Positions 41,042 to 50,750 of a stretch of 64,000 nucleotides of DNA are shown piece after piece. The stretch comes from an uncultured Bacilli bacterium (GTDB lineage Bacteria > Bacillota_I > Bacilli_A > RF39 > UBA660), in NCBI GenBank assembly GCA_934148535.1, contig CAKPDF010000001.1, forward strand, positions 124,001 through 188,000, read 5' to 3'. Each line of letters begins with the position of its first letter. Within the stretch, counting starts at the first letter, position 1. A model generated the notes under the pieces. It did not search any database, was not told where the DNA came from, and worked only from the letters and a program-made list of their open reading frames with translations. Position numbers and translations under genes: made by a program.

Positions 41042-41727
41042 ATTCTAATAATATTGGATAGATGCTTTATAACTTTTTTCTCTATTCTTGAAATATACGA
41101 TTGGGAAATGCCTAAGAGGTTCGCTACTTCTTTTTGAGTCATTTCCTTTTTTCCGTTTAAGCCATATCTTAATTCTATAATTTCTTTATCTCTTCCTTCT
41201 AGTTTGCTTACTTCTTCGTATAGCATTTTTTTGTCTAACTCGTCATCTAGGCCTTTGGTGACGATATCAGTGTCAGTGCCTAATACATCTTCTAAATGCA
41301 ATTCATTTCCTTCTGAGTCAAAGCTTAAACTATCTTCAAAGCTTACTTCTGTTCTTTTCTTTTTTGTCTTTCTTAAATACATCAAAATTTCATTATCAAT
41401 GCAACGAGAAGCATAGGTTGCTAATTTAATATTTTTATCTAATTTATAGGTATTTACTCCTTTTATTAATCCTATAGTTCCTATAGAAACTAGATCTTCT
41501 AAGTCTACTTTAGTATTTTCATATTTTTTTGCTAAAAATACTACTAATCTTAAATTATGAACGATTAATTTATTTCTTGCTTCAACATCCCCTTGCATAG
41601 ATTTTTCTACATAGTCGTTTTCTTCTTCTTTAGATAATGGTGGGGGTAATATATCTGTACTGCCTAAATAGAAAATGTAATTAAATTTCTTTAGTATTTT
41701 TTTGATTATGGCTATTATTTTTTTCAT
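41038..41727 (-). CDS. sigE: Sporulation sigma factor SigE (pro-SigE)
   Basis: A 229-residue sigma-70 factor of mother-cell type. The N-terminal pro-sequence (MKKIIAIIKKILKKFN) leads to YIFYLGSTDILPPPLSKEEE, which lines up with the YYIGGSEALPPPL cleavage region of B. subtilis pro-SigE. Region 2 (RNLIVHNLRLVV-like NKLIVHNLRLVVFLAKKYENT and DLVSIGTIGLIKGVNTY) and region 4 (EMTQKEVANLLGISQSYISRIEKKV) are conserved. The start is ATG 41727, six bases after GGAGGG; upstream codons belong to spoIIGA. Made inactive and processed by SpoIIGA. Confidence 0.95.
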   Translation of the reverse strand: MKKIIAIIKKILKKFNYIFYLGSTDILPPPLSKEEENDYVEKSMQGDVEARNKLIVHNLRLVVFLAKKYENTKVDLEDLVSIGTIGLIKGVNTYKLDKNIKLATYASRCIDNEILMYLRKTKKKRTEVSFEDSLSFDSEGNELHLEDVLGTDTDIVTKGLDDELDKKMLYEEVSKLEGRDKEIIELRYGLNGKKEMTQKEVANLLGISQSYISRIEKKVIKHLSNIIRI

Positions 41728-42527
41728 TATTTTCCCTCCAATACTTTTTGGCTTAAGATACAATCTATTCCATCTATATTGATTTTTTCATTACTTATTC
41801 CTATTAAGAAGTTTTTCTTAAATCCTATTCCTTGAATAAATATTTTATCTGGTACTATGCATTTTAATATTCCTTGATGATTTAGGCTGTCATATGGGAC
41901 TAATAATATATTGTTAAGATTATAGTTATAGTAATCTTTTATTAAAGACTTATTGATTAGGATAATAGGTCTTTTTTTGTATGGATCCGTTAATTTGTTT
42001 CCTGTGTCTAAAAAACCAGTTAGTTCTATTTTTTCTCCACTTTTTAGATACAAATCAATATTATAGTAGTTTGAATAATTTTCTTTCATTTCTTTTAATT
42101 GTTTTACATAGGCAATTATTATTATCGGACTTAATACAATGAGTGCTATAACATTTAAGGATAAACCATCAAAGTAAAATGCTAGTCCATCATTTTTATA
42201 AGAAAATTGAATATTTAAGAAATATAGAAATCCTCCTAGTATTATTGATGAAGTATAAAGATAAAACATGTTTTTTAATGTATATCTTACATCATTGTAA
42301 CCAAATGTTATAATTACCATTACTAAAGATATTATAACTTTTACTAGAAATAGTACTAGGCTTTTCATAGGAATAAATAAAGATATTATCGTAATGCTTC
42401 CAATTAATGCTCCTACGGCGAGCCTTTTTAAGTTAGTTTGTCTTCTTAAAACGACTCCGGTTGCAAAGAGTAATAGGAAATCAAAAAGGAAGTTTAAAAT
42501 TAATACTAAATCAATATATACTGTCAT
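41727..42527 (-). CDS. spoIIGA: Sigma-E processing peptidase SpoIIGA
   Basis: A 266-residue protein with five membrane segments in the N-terminal half (about residues 1-145), and a cytoplasmic aspartic protease half with the motif FLDTGNKLTDP at about 175-185, matching the DTGN of retropepsin-like SpoIIGA. It cleaves pro-SigE when signalled by forespore SpoIIR. The stop overlaps the sigE start in TAATG, so the two are translationally coupled. I take ATG 42527 (GGTG six bases upstream); 42533 and a GTG at 42536 are alternatives. Confidence 0.92.
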   Translation of the reverse strand: MTVYIDLVLILNFLFDFLLLFATGVVLRRQTNLKRLAVGALIGSITIISLFIPMKSLVLFLVKVIISLVMVIITFGYNDVRYTLKNMFYLYTSSIILGGFLYFLNIQFSYKNDGLAFYFDGLSLNVIALIVLSPIIIIAYVKQLKEMKENYSNYYNIDLYLKSGEKIELTGFLDTGNKLTDPYKKRPIILINKSLIKDYYNYNLNNILLVPYDSLNHQGILKCIVPDKIFIQGIGFKKNFLIGISNEKINIDGIDCILSQKVLEGK

Positions 42528-42550
42528 ATCCATCACCAGTATTATTATAA

Positions 42551-42580
42551 AAAAAATATGACAAGTATTCTGTCATATTT
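42551..42580 (-). terminator. Terminator of parE
   Basis: A perfect 10-bp stem AAATATGACA/TGTCATATTT around a 7-base loop with a T-run on the minus strand, between parE and spoIIGA. Confidence 0.8.
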
Positions 42581-42590
42581 TAGTTTAGTT

Positions 42591-44501
42591 TTAATTTTTT
42601 ATTTTATAGTCATCTTCTAATGAGAAAACTACATTTTCTTCTATCCAATTTTTTCTTGGTTCTACCGCATCTCCCATTAATACTGATACTCTTTTTTCTG
42701 CTAAAGCAGCATCTGTTATGCTTACTTTTACTAGACTTCTTTTTTCTGGATCCATTGTTGTTTCCCATAATTGACTAGCGTTCATTTCTCCTAGTCCTTT
42801 GTATCTTGATATTTTATAATTTGTTTTACCTTTAGTTAAGGCTTTTAATTCTGAATTTTCCCATACATAATGTTCTTTGTTACCAAAAGTTACATGATAT
42901 AATGGTGGCATTGCTATAAACAATCTTCCTTCTTCTATCATTGGTTTCATATAACGGTAGAAAAATGTTAGTAGTAAGCATTGAATATGTGCTCCATCAT
43001 CATCGGCATCGGTCATGATTATTATTTTTCCATAATTTGCATCTTTTATATTAAAGTTGCTACCATAACCTGCTCCTACAGTATGGATTAGAGTATTTAT
43101 TTCTTCATTTTTAAAGATATCTTCTATTTTAGCTTTTTCTGTGTTTATTACTTTTCCTCTTAGAGGTAATATTGCTTGGGTTTTTCTGTCTCTTCCTTGC
43201 TTTGCAGATCCACCTGCTGAGTCTCCCTCTACTATAAATAATTCGCGGGATAATTTATCTTTTGTTTGAGCCGGAGTTAATTTTCCACTTAATATTTTTT
43301 CTATTTTTTTGCTGTCTTTTCCTTTTCTTGTTTCTTCTCTTGCTTTTCTTGCTGCTTCTCTTGCTTCTTTACCTTTAAGGGCTTTAGTAATTATTACTGT
43401 TGCAATGCTTTTGTTTTCTTCTAAGAAATATTTTAATTTTTCAGTAGTTATTGCTTCTACTATTGCTCTTGCTGCTGGGGTTCCAAGTTTTGCTTTTGTT
43501 TGACCTTCAAATTGTAAAATATCTTCTGGTATTTGAACACTTATGATTGCTGTTAAGCCTTCTCTTACGTCAGATCCTTCAAATGATTTATCTCTTGGTT
43601 TTATAAAATTATTTTCTTTGGCATAATCATTTAATACTTTAGTAATAGCAGTTTTAAATCCTACTTCATGGGTTCCACCATCACTTGTTTTTACATTGTT
43701 TACAAACGATACTATATTTTCTGAATAGCTATCTGTATATTGAAGTGCTACAGAAACATTTATCTTATCTTTTGAGGCATTAAAACACAATACTTTATGT
43801 ACTGGTGTTTTTCCTTCGTTTAGATATTCACAAAATGATTCTAATCCATTATTATATACATATTTTTCACTTTTATCATCTATTTCATCTATAATTTCAA
43901 TTGTTAATCCATTAATTAGAAAGGCACATTCTTGCATTCTTTCACATATAGTAGAAAAATTAAATACTGTACTAGAAAATATTTCTTTATCTGGCATAAA
44001 TCTTACTGTTGTTCCAGTTTTATTAGTTTTTCCTATTTTTTTTAGGGGAACATTTAATTTTCCTCCATCTTTGAAACTAATAAAATATTCATATCCATCT
44101 CTTCTAGTCGTAACTTCCATCCAGCTTGATAATGCATTTACAACAGAAGCTCCTACACCGTGTAATCCTCCAGATACTTTATATCCACCTTCAGTGAATT
44201 TACCTCCGGCATGTAAAACTGTATATATTACTTCGGGAGTACTTTTTCCTGATGTATGCATTCCTGTTGGTATACCTCTTCCACAGTCGGTTACACTTAC
44301 AGAGCCATCTTTATGTAGTATAATTGTTAAATGGTTACCATATCCATTTAGTGCTTCGTCTACTCCATTGTCTACTATTTCCCATACTAGATGGTGTAGT
44401 CCTCTTTTATCTGTAGATCCAATATACATACCTGGTCTTTTTCTAACTGCTTCTAGACCTTCTAGTATTTTTATGGAATTTTCATCGTAATTATTGTTCA
44501 T
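42591..44501 (-). CDS. parE: DNA topoisomerase IV subunit B
   Basis: A 636-residue type II topoisomerase B subunit. GHKL ATPase: EIVDNGVDEAL, DCGRGIP, and GLHGVGASVVNALS; transducer; then the TOPRIM domain with ELFIVEGDSAGGSAKQGRDRKTQAILPLRGKVINTEKA, and IIMTDADDDGAHI. The IEDIFKNEEINTLIHTVGAG and PGMYIGSTDKRGLHHLVWE segments are of the ParE type and not GyrB. I take ATG 44501 (MNNNYDEN); GTG 44510 and ATG 44507 lie in frame upstream. parC, its usual partner, is not downstream; spoIIGA is. Confidence 0.9.
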   Translation of the reverse strand: MNNNYDENSIKILEGLEAVRKRPGMYIGSTDKRGLHHLVWEIVDNGVDEALNGYGNHLTIILHKDGSVSVTDCGRGIPTGMHTSGKSTPEVIYTVLHAGGKFTEGGYKVSGGLHGVGASVVNALSSWMEVTTRRDGYEYFISFKDGGKLNVPLKKIGKTNKTGTTVRFMPDKEIFSSTVFNFSTICERMQECAFLINGLTIEIIDEIDDKSEKYVYNNGLESFCEYLNEGKTPVHKVLCFNASKDKINVSVALQYTDSYSENIVSFVNNVKTSDGGTHEVGFKTAITKVLNDYAKENNFIKPRDKSFEGSDVREGLTAIISVQIPEDILQFEGQTKAKLGTPAARAIVEAITTEKLKYFLEENKSIATVIITKALKGKEAREAARKAREETRKGKDSKKIEKILSGKLTPAQTKDKLSRELFIVEGDSAGGSAKQGRDRKTQAILPLRGKVINTEKAKIEDIFKNEEINTLIHTVGAGYGSNFNIKDANYGKIIIMTDADDDGAHIQCLLLTFFYRYMKPMIEEGRLFIAMPPLYHVTFGNKEHYVWENSELKALTKGKTNYKISRYKGLGEMNASQLWETTMDPEKRSLVKVSITDAALAEKRVSVLMGDAVEPRKNWIEENVVFSLEDDYKIKN

Positions 44502-44623
44502 TATCATCACTCTCTTCTTTAATATTTTGCTTGAACAAATGGTAAAATTTTTTATTATTTCTTGTTTAATATAAATTTTAAGTTATGTATTATATGCGTT
44601 TACCATCAAGTCTTACTGAAGTA

Positions 44624-44652
44624 AATATATCATATAAAAATTTGATTGTCAA
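44624..44652 (-). promoter_or_regulatory. SigA-type promoter of parE
   Basis: TTGACA (44647-44652), 17-base spacer, TATATT (44624-44629) on the minus strand, about 120 bases before the start; the untranslated leader is otherwise unremarkable. Confidence 0.7.
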
Positions 44653-44723
44653 CATTGTTAACTGTCTTTTTATGGCACTAAAGCCTAATAAAATATGACT
44701 TTTTTTGGTTTTGATATTTTTGT

Positions 44724-44760
44724 AAAAATAAATGACTAGCAAGAATGCTTGTCATTTATT
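44724..44760 (-). terminator. Terminator of the glycosyltransferase-like gene
   Basis: A long stem AATAAATGAC/GTCATTTATT with an inner AGCA/TGCT pairing, followed by a T-run on the minus strand and overlapping the stop codon at 44759. Confidence 0.8.
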
Positions 44761-46078
44761 ATTCATAGATTGAAAACTGACCAACTGAATATTTTAGATT
44801 GTATTTCTCTTTTGGGTATTCAATTATTTGCTTATTAGTTTGTCCTAAATCTTCTTCTTTATAGTTTTCTACTATAAATATACAATTTTCTTTTTTACAG
44901 ATTTTATCTATTTCTTCTATATACCCAAGGTATCCTTTATATCCCATGTTACCATTATTTATTAAATCAAATTTATTTATTGTTTGATAATTTGCTAATT
45001 TAAGAAAATATGCATTTGATGATAGTACAAATAATTTTTTATTTTTATCTTGCTTTATTATATTTAGACATGTCTTATAATTATTTAAATAGTTTTCTTG
45101 GCCTTCTGTTATTGTACGATTTTTTAATATATCATTTGTTTCATATTGATAAACTTGTTCTTTGTCTGTTATATATTTTAATCCTAATATTGATAGCAAT
45201 GTGATATTAGTAAATAATATTAGATATAATACCATTTTTTTAGAAATAGTATTTTCTATCAAAAATACATATACTAAAGCGCATAGTCCTACAAAGAAAT
45301 GATATTTATCGGCTATAGGGATAGTTATTATTTGAAATGCTACTCCATATAAATAATTTATTTTTCTAGTTTTAATTATTTTATATATAAAATAGATACT
45401 AATACTTATTGTGATTATACTATATATTGAAAATGTCTTATTATTGTCAGTAAAGCTTAGCATTCCTAAAAAGCAATAATCAATAAATTGGTACAAAGCA
45501 TTATTTAACATTAGGTATATCATAATTAATAATATTGGTATTATAAATGAAATAATTGTTTTCTTTTTATTCTTTGATTCTATTAATCCTGGTATTAATA
45601 AGGCTATGCCTATCGTTTGTTTAGTTAGAAATATTAAAGATATTATTAAGCCTATATAAATGTCTTTTCTTTTACTTTTAGTTGTGTTAATCTCTAATAA
45701 AACTATATATAGAAAAAGAGAAAATAAATTATACGATGGTACATATCCTAATATTATTATCGGATATAGCATTAATGATTTTATACCTATTTTTTTGTAT
45801 GCTAATGTTAACATTATTCCTACTATTAAGGCATTATATATATGAAATATTTTAATACTATCATTAAATAGCATAAACATTGGTAATATTGTTATTGGAT
45901 ATAATGGTGTTAATATCATATTGAAGTCTTTATATGGTATTAATCCATGATATATATTGTAGGCAAAGCCATAGTTCCATATCTCATCTCCTGTCATTTT
46001 TGCAATGTGAAAACTATAGATATAAGTTAACAATGTATATATTATAAATACTAATAAATATTGATACTTCTTTTTCAT
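44759..46078 (-). CDS. Polytopic membrane protein, GT-C glycosyltransferase-like
   Basis: A 439-residue protein with about nine to eleven membrane segments in the first 310 residues and a soluble C-terminal part. The first loop has GDEIWNYGFAYNIYHGLIPYKDFN, where the acidic residue after the first helix matches the catalytic Asp/Glu of lipid-linked sugar transferases (PMT/ArnT/GT-C fold). It would transfer a sugar from a lipid carrier to an outside acceptor, but the donor is unknown. Its own SigA-type promoter and terminator make it monocistronic. Confidence 0.65.
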   Translation of the reverse strand: MKKKYQYLLVFIIYTLLTYIYSFHIAKMTGDEIWNYGFAYNIYHGLIPYKDFNMILTPLYPITILPMFMLFNDSIKIFHIYNALIVGIMLTLAYKKIGIKSLMLYPIIILGYVPSYNLFSLFLYIVLLEINTTKSKRKDIYIGLIISLIFLTKQTIGIALLIPGLIESKNKKKTIISFIIPILLIMIYLMLNNALYQFIDYCFLGMLSFTDNNKTFSIYSIITISISIYFIYKIIKTRKINYLYGVAFQIITIPIADKYHFFVGLCALVYVFLIENTISKKMVLYLILFTNITLLSILGLKYITDKEQVYQYETNDILKNRTITEGQENYLNNYKTCLNIIKQDKNKKLFVLSSNAYFLKLANYQTINKFDLINNGNMGYKGYLGYIEEIDKICKKENCIFIVENYKEEDLGQTNKQIIEYPKEKYNLKYSVGQFSIYE

Positions 46079-46095
46079 TTTGTCACCTTAAAATG

Positions 46096-46124
46096 ATTAT
46101 ACTATAGTTTAGTAATATAATCAA
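46096..46124 (-). promoter_or_regulatory. SigA-type promoter of the GT-C-like gene
   Basis: TTGATT (46119-46124), 17-base spacer, TATAAT (46096-46101) on the minus strand, with AAGGTGA before the start. Confidence 0.7.
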
Positions 46125-46138
46125 TATAGGTATTATTG

Positions 46139-47182
46139 TTATTCTATTGTTATTTGAAATTTAGTTGCTGGTACTCCTAAGACTCCGGCATATCCATCTT
46201 GATTGTTAGTTTTTTCGTTATCATATTGCCAACTATAATTGTTTATTTTATATTTTGCTTTTTTATATGGTCTAATATTTTCTGGGGTATAATAATATAC
46301 CTCTACTAAATCTATTATATTTCTTCCATCTCCAGCATAACCATTATTAATGTCGTTTATATTATATCCTGTTACATAAGGTAACCAACCTGAGTTTTTT
46401 ATGTGTATTCTATATTTTATTTTACCTATATCTGTTTTTATTGCTATTGCGGTTATCGGATCATTATGCCATCCTGCATAATCGTCTAGATTTTTTACTT
46501 CTGGGAGCCAATTATACTTCTTAGTTTTGACTTTATAGTAGACATTTACTTTTTTATTATTAATATTAGGATTTATATCAGAAGAAATAATGTTATTTGT
46601 CATAGTATTTAAATCAACATTACCTATTATTCCTTCTATGGTTCCAGTGGATGAATATTGCCAGATATCATAATTTGAACTAATACTAGGCCTATTATTG
46701 CTATATTTAGCACACCATATAGAACTATTATTATTTTTTATTTTATTTATATCTAAATACGTATTAAACCAATATTCATTAGCATATATTCCTGATTTAT
46801 ATCCTAGATTAGTTATTTGATTAGAAAAGTATTTTGCATAACTGGTTAGGGTATCTTTTCCTAGGTATGTAGTGCTATCATCTTCCATATCCAAGTATAC
46901 GCAAAAGGGTTTCATACTAATTTTGGATAGTAATCTAATACAATGTTCTATTTCACTTTGAATACTTTCTTCTCCTTTTAAATTTTTAGCATATGAGTAT
47001 AGGTATATTGCAAATGGTATGTTGTTGTTTATACATCCAGATACATTATTCATAAATTGTTTATCATCTTGAGATTCAATGTTATCTCCATAGCCACATC
47101 TTATTATTGCAAAATCTATATTATTTTTTACTAAATTCCAATTGATATTTCCTTGATAAGAACTTACGTCTATTCCTTTCAT
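46139..47182 (-). CDS. GH25 lysozyme with C-terminal W-repeat wall-binding module
   Basis: A 347-residue GH25 muramidase. It begins MKGIDVSSYQGNINW with the catalytic Asp in DVSSYQG, and continues with FAIIRCGYG, the acidic pair YLDMEDD, and SNYDIWQYSSTG. Residues about 215-347 hold two to three repeats with conserved Trp and Gly (SGWLPYVTGY, NNGYAGDGRNIIDLVEVYYYTP) like the clostridial hydrophobic ChW modules. No signal peptide, so export or a cytoplasmic/mother-cell lysis role is unclear. Start ATG 47182, GGAGGTGA upstream; the frame extends further across the tRNA-Leu and that part is not coding. Confidence 0.88.
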   Translation of the reverse strand: MKGIDVSSYQGNINWNLVKNNIDFAIIRCGYGDNIESQDDKQFMNNVSGCINNNIPFAIYLYSYAKNLKGEESIQSEIEHCIRLLSKISMKPFCVYLDMEDDSTTYLGKDTLTSYAKYFSNQITNLGYKSGIYANEYWFNTYLDINKIKNNNSSIWCAKYSNNRPSISSNYDIWQYSSTGTIEGIIGNVDLNTMTNNIISSDINPNINNKKVNVYYKVKTKKYNWLPEVKNLDDYAGWHNDPITAIAIKTDIGKIKYRIHIKNSGWLPYVTGYNINDINNGYAGDGRNIIDLVEVYYYTPENIRPYKKAKYKINNYSWQYDNEKTNNQDGYAGVLGVPATKFQITIE

Positions 47183-47245
47183 TTTATCACCTCCTAATAT
47201 AGAATAATCTTTTTTAACTATTTTGACTTTGCTTGTATCTAGATA

Positions 47246-47275
47246 AAAATAAAAATCCTTAATAAAATTAAGGAC
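47246..47275 (-). terminator. Terminator of tRNA-Leu
   Basis: A 7-bp stem TCCTTAA/TTAAGGA with a 5-base loop and TTTTTATTTTT on the minus strand, about 16 bases after the tRNA end. Confidence 0.7.
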
Positions 47276-47290
47276 TAAATTTATAAAAAT

Positions 47291-47376
47291 TGGTACCAGC
47301 CAAGGGACTTGAACCCTTACGCCATCACTGGTAGTGGATTTTGAGTCCACCGCGTCTACCATTCCGCCAGGCTGGC
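47291..47376 (-). tRNA. tRNA-Leu (anticodon CAA)
   Basis: An 86-base class II tRNA: acceptor GCCAGCC with GGCTGGT (one G-U pair), D-arm, anticodon loop CTCAAAA with anticodon CAA (Leu, UUG codons), a long variable arm as in Leu tRNAs, T-arm GGGTTCAAGTCCC, and an encoded CCA. Confidence 0.95.
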
Positions 47377-47478
47377 ATTAATAAAATATATATTTATAAT
47401 ATCATATTTTTTTTGTTTTTTAAAGTATTTTTTGTATTTTTTTTAAAATAGCCAATATCTAGGGAAACAGATAAAAAA

Positions 47479-49305
47479 TTATCTGTTTTTTAAATACTCA
47501 TCTAGTACCCTATCTAATTCAATTCTATCAATAGGTTTGGCTAAATAATCATTTAATCCATAACTTAAATATTTTTCTTTCATTCCAGTTATTGCATTTG
47601 CTGTTAACATTACTACAGGAGTTTTAAAAAAGCTATTTTCTTTTAATTTATAGAATGTTTCTACTCCACTCATTTCTGGCATCATATCATCCATAAATAT
47701 TAAATCATATTTGTTAGTTTTTATTTTCTCTAAGCAGTCTGTTCCACTTAAGCAACTATCTATTTGTAAGTTATATTTTTGTAATAATCTAGATGCTACT
47801 TTTATATTTAAGTTATTATCATCTACTATTAGTATTTTTTTATTTGAAAAATCTTTAGTTTGATTTGTTTCTTCTTTTTGATTTTCAACAATGCTATTAA
47901 GTGTTTTAATCTTTTGAGAAATTGTTACTTTGAATGTTGATCCTACTTTTTCTTTTGAGGATAATGTTATTTTTCCATTTAACATTTCAGTTAAATTCTT
48001 AGTAATAGCAAGTCCTAATCCTGTTCCAGTAATTGTAGAATTTTTAACATTATCGTTTCTATCAAATTTATTAAAGATTTTTTCTTGGTTTTCTTTTGAT
48101 ATTCCTATTCCAGTATCACTAACGGATATTTCAATAAGTGCTGTATCTTTTTTGTTATGTGATTTTATATTTAATTCAATAGTACCAACATCAGTATATT
48201 TTACAGCATTGGTCATTAGATTTGTTAATATTTCTTTTATTTTGTTAGCATCTCCATTTAATATATATGGAATATCTTGTGAATAATTTGTTACTAGTTT
48301 TAATTTTTTGTTTTTTATTCTTGGTTCTATTAGTTTTACTACTTCTTCATAGATATCTTTCATTTTATAATCTATGTTGTTTATTTCCATATTTCCAGAT
48401 TCTATTTTGCTGATATTTAAAATACCATTCATTATTTCTAATAGATTATTGCAAGAATAGATAATATCTTTTGCTTCTTCTTTTGCTTGTTCTATTGTAT
48501 TATCTTCTAATATGGCATTACTAAAACCTACTATGGCATTTAGTGGAGTTCTTATTTCATGAGACATCGATGATAAAAACTCTGTTTTAGCATTATTTGC
48601 TTTTTCTGCGTTATTTTTAGCAAGTTCTAGTTCTTTTATCATTTTTACATCTTGATTTTCTAAAGTGTAATATATTAAATAATTAATTAATATGATTAGT
48701 ATTGTATTTTCTATAATATTTGTATTGTATGCTAAATTATATAAATTGTATAAAAATAACATTATTGAACTTGTAATAACAATATTTCTTTTTAATTTAT
48801 TTTTTCTATTAAGTATTATAGTTATTAATGATAGCAATGAATATATTATACAAAGTACATAACTTGGTATTAGTGATGTTCCTTTTAATATAACTTTATT
48901 ATTTTGGCATAATAAATTAACATTTAAAACAAATGTTAATACTATTCCTAAAACACTTGACAGTATTGTTATATTTTTTACATCATTAATAAATTTTTTT
49001 CTTCTTTTTAGATATGTAGAAACTGTATATATGAATATACAATTTGCTAAAATAATTAAAATACTTAGATTAATTTTTGTTAAAACTTCTAAAATATAGT
49101 TTTCAAAATTGTTTATATTTTGAAATTCTATATTCTTTATTAAAATACTTTTTACTATAAGTAAAATACTATCTACTAATCCTGTTATAATCATCAGAGA
49201 AAACACTTTGTTTTCTAGATAATTAAAATGTTTTTTTGAAAAATAAATAATACAAATTAGCAAGGAAAAGAAGGAAGTAAAGATTGATAATTCTACTTCA
49301 TTCAT
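47479..49305 (-). CDS. Hybrid sensor histidine kinase with receiver domain
   Basis: A 608-residue membrane kinase. Residues about 1-225 have about seven membrane segments and no extracellular sensor domain, so it may sense within the membrane. Then the dimerisation helix with the phospho-accepting His in FLSSMSHEIRTPLNAI (about 245), the HATPase with N-box NLMTNAVKYT, VSDTGIGIS and GTGLGLAI. A receiver domain fills about 490-605: KILIVDDNNLNIKVA, LIFMDDMMPEMSG, MLTANA and LAKPI. Such hybrids usually pass phosphate to a partner; no response regulator gene lies nearby. Confidence 0.92.
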   Translation of the reverse strand: MNEVELSIFTSFFSLLICIIYFSKKHFNYLENKVFSLMIITGLVDSILLIVKSILIKNIEFQNINNFENYILEVLTKINLSILIILANCIFIYTVSTYLKRRKKFINDVKNITILSSVLGIVLTFVLNVNLLCQNNKVILKGTSLIPSYVLCIIYSLLSLITIILNRKNKLKRNIVITSSIMLFLYNLYNLAYNTNIIENTILIILINYLIYYTLENQDVKMIKELELAKNNAEKANNAKTEFLSSMSHEIRTPLNAIVGFSNAILEDNTIEQAKEEAKDIIYSCNNLLEIMNGILNISKIESGNMEINNIDYKMKDIYEEVVKLIEPRIKNKKLKLVTNYSQDIPYILNGDANKIKEILTNLMTNAVKYTDVGTIELNIKSHNKKDTALIEISVSDTGIGISKENQEKIFNKFDRNDNVKNSTITGTGLGLAITKNLTEMLNGKITLSSKEKVGSTFKVTISQKIKTLNSIVENQKEETNQTKDFSNKKILIVDDNNLNIKVASRLLQKYNLQIDSCLSGTDCLEKIKTNKYDLIFMDDMMPEMSGVETFYKLKENSFFKTPVVMLTANAITGMKEKYLSYGLNDYLAKPIDRIELDRVLDEYLKNR

Positions 49306-49341
49306 ATTGCTTTCCTACTTTCTAGGTATATAATTTTATCA

Positions 49342-49370
49342 TAAAAAAATACTTTAGAAAAGTATTTTAT
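49342..49370 (-). terminator. Terminator of the dicarboxylate symporter gene
   Basis: A 9-bp stem AAATACTTT/AAAGTATTT with a tight loop and a long T-run on the minus strand. Confidence 0.75.
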
Positions 49371-49395
49371 AATTAGTTTACATATTTTTTACATT

Positions 49396-50631
49396 TTACC
49401 AATTTTTACCTTCTACTATCCTCGTGACTAGCATTGATGATGCTGTATCTCCTACTACGTTTAGCATTGTTGCTGGTGCATCTATTATTGTTGCTATAAT
49501 TGTTAAGATTGGTAAGGCACTTTGAGGGTAGCCCATCATGCTTATTATTAACATTTCTGATATAGTTCCTCCTCCTATTGGAACTGCCGCTATTAGGATG
49601 GTTGCAATTAGAGAAACTAGTACTATTTTAGCAATTAATGATACTCCTATTATTTGGGTATTAAATAAAGATACTAAAAACATTATTTTAAATACACTAC
49701 CAATAATTGAACCGTCTTTATGAAAGCTTGTTCCTAGTGGTATTGTTGTTTCTGCTATATCATCTGGTATACCTATTTTCTTGGCACATTCTATGTTTAT
49801 TGGAATAGATGCTGCTGAAGAACAGGTAGAGATAGATGTTAATGTTGCTGGTAATATATTTTTCCAATATTTTTTAACTCCTATAAATCCTTTTGAGATA
49901 TATGCATATATTGTGTATATAATTAGGTAGAATAATATTGATACTATTAAATATATTACAAATGTTTTTAGATATCCAACTGCAATAGATGCTCCAAATG
50001 AACCTATTAGGGCTGCAAAATAACAACATATTCCTATTGGGGCATAATACATTATTATTTTAATTAAATTCATTGTCACTGTGGTTAAGGATTCTAATAT
50101 TTTTATTAATGGCTTAGTTTTTTCTTTACTCATATTTAAGGAACAGCCAAACAAAAATGAAAACACTATTAGGGGAAGAATGTTATCTTTGGAAAGCAAG
50201 TCTTTAAAGTCATGTACTGTAAGTGCTTGAACTGTCCTTTCTAGTATATTGACTTCTAAATCTTGAGTTTGATAATCTTTATCTAATGTTTCTAATATTT
50301 TAGCACTATCATCTACTTCGACTAATTTGGTAGTACTTGTTGCTATTAGGCCAATAAAAACTGATACTAACGATGTTATTATAAATACTAAAAAGATTGT
50401 TCCTATTAATTTTTTTAATCTTTTTGGACTTTCCATCTTACTTATAGAAGTCGTAATTGTTAAAAATATTAAGGGCACTATAACAACATATAATAAATTT
50501 ATAAAGATATCTCCTAATGGACTTAAAATTTTCGCATCATTTTTTAGTATTAATCCTAAAATTGTTCCTATTATTATTGCTAGTATTAATATTAATGATT
50601 GTTTGTAGTTTTTAATTATTCTTTTTATCAA
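49396..50631 (-). CDS. Dicarboxylate/amino acid:cation symporter (SDF/GltP family)
   Basis: A 411-residue transporter of the DAACS family with eight membrane helices and two re-entrant loops. The hairpin 1 loop STCSSAASIPIN (family SSS motif) and the DGSIIGSVFKIMF of TM7, plus PIGGGTISEML in hairpin 2 and IIDAPATMLNVVGDTASSML, are typical. It takes up glutamate, aspartate or dicarboxylates with sodium or protons. A TTG start at 50631 with AGGTG six bases upstream is preferred over ATG at 50655, whose coding region contains the ribosome-binding site itself. Likely divergent to the Sel1-repeat gene. Confidence 0.85.
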   Translation of the reverse strand: MIKRIIKNYKQSLILILAIIIGTILGLILKNDAKILSPLGDIFINLLYVVIVPLIFLTITTSISKMESPKRLKKLIGTIFLVFIITSLVSVFIGLIATSTTKLVEVDDSAKILETLDKDYQTQDLEVNILERTVQALTVHDFKDLLSKDNILPLIVFSFLFGCSLNMSKEKTKPLIKILESLTTVTMNLIKIIMYYAPIGICCYFAALIGSFGASIAVGYLKTFVIYLIVSILFYLIIYTIYAYISKGFIGVKKYWKNILPATLTSISTCSSAASIPINIECAKKIGIPDDIAETTIPLGTSFHKDGSIIGSVFKIMFLVSLFNTQIIGVSLIAKIVLVSLIATILIAAVPIGGGTISEMLIISMMGYPQSALPILTIIATIIDAPATMLNVVGDTASSMLVTRIVEGKNW

Positions 50632-50715
50632 AATAATCACCTCTTTCATTAACATTATATTCTATTTTGGTAATATTTTTTAGTTAGATAAATCCACACA
50701 ATATTTTCGTAATAT

Positions 50716-50744
50716 TTGTAAAATCCACATTTATATAGTATAAT
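50716..50744 (+). promoter_or_regulatory. SigA-type promoter of the Sel1-repeat gene
   Basis: TTGTAA (50716-50721), 17-base spacer, TATAAT (50739-50744) on the plus strand. The expected start of transcription falls about seven bases later, on the GTG at 50751. Confidence 0.7.
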
Positions 50745-50750
50745 TATAAT

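Noticed and set aside
47183..47362. N-terminal extension of the GH25 lysozyme frame
   Set aside because: It runs across the tRNA-Leu and its terminator; the ATG at 47182 has GGAGGTGA and the family start.
47455..47490. Rho-independent terminator of the histidine kinase gene
   Set aside because: A 10-bp stem AAACAGATAA/TTATCTGTTT is real, but on the minus strand it is followed by CCC rather than Ts; it fits the plus strand better, where no gene needs it.
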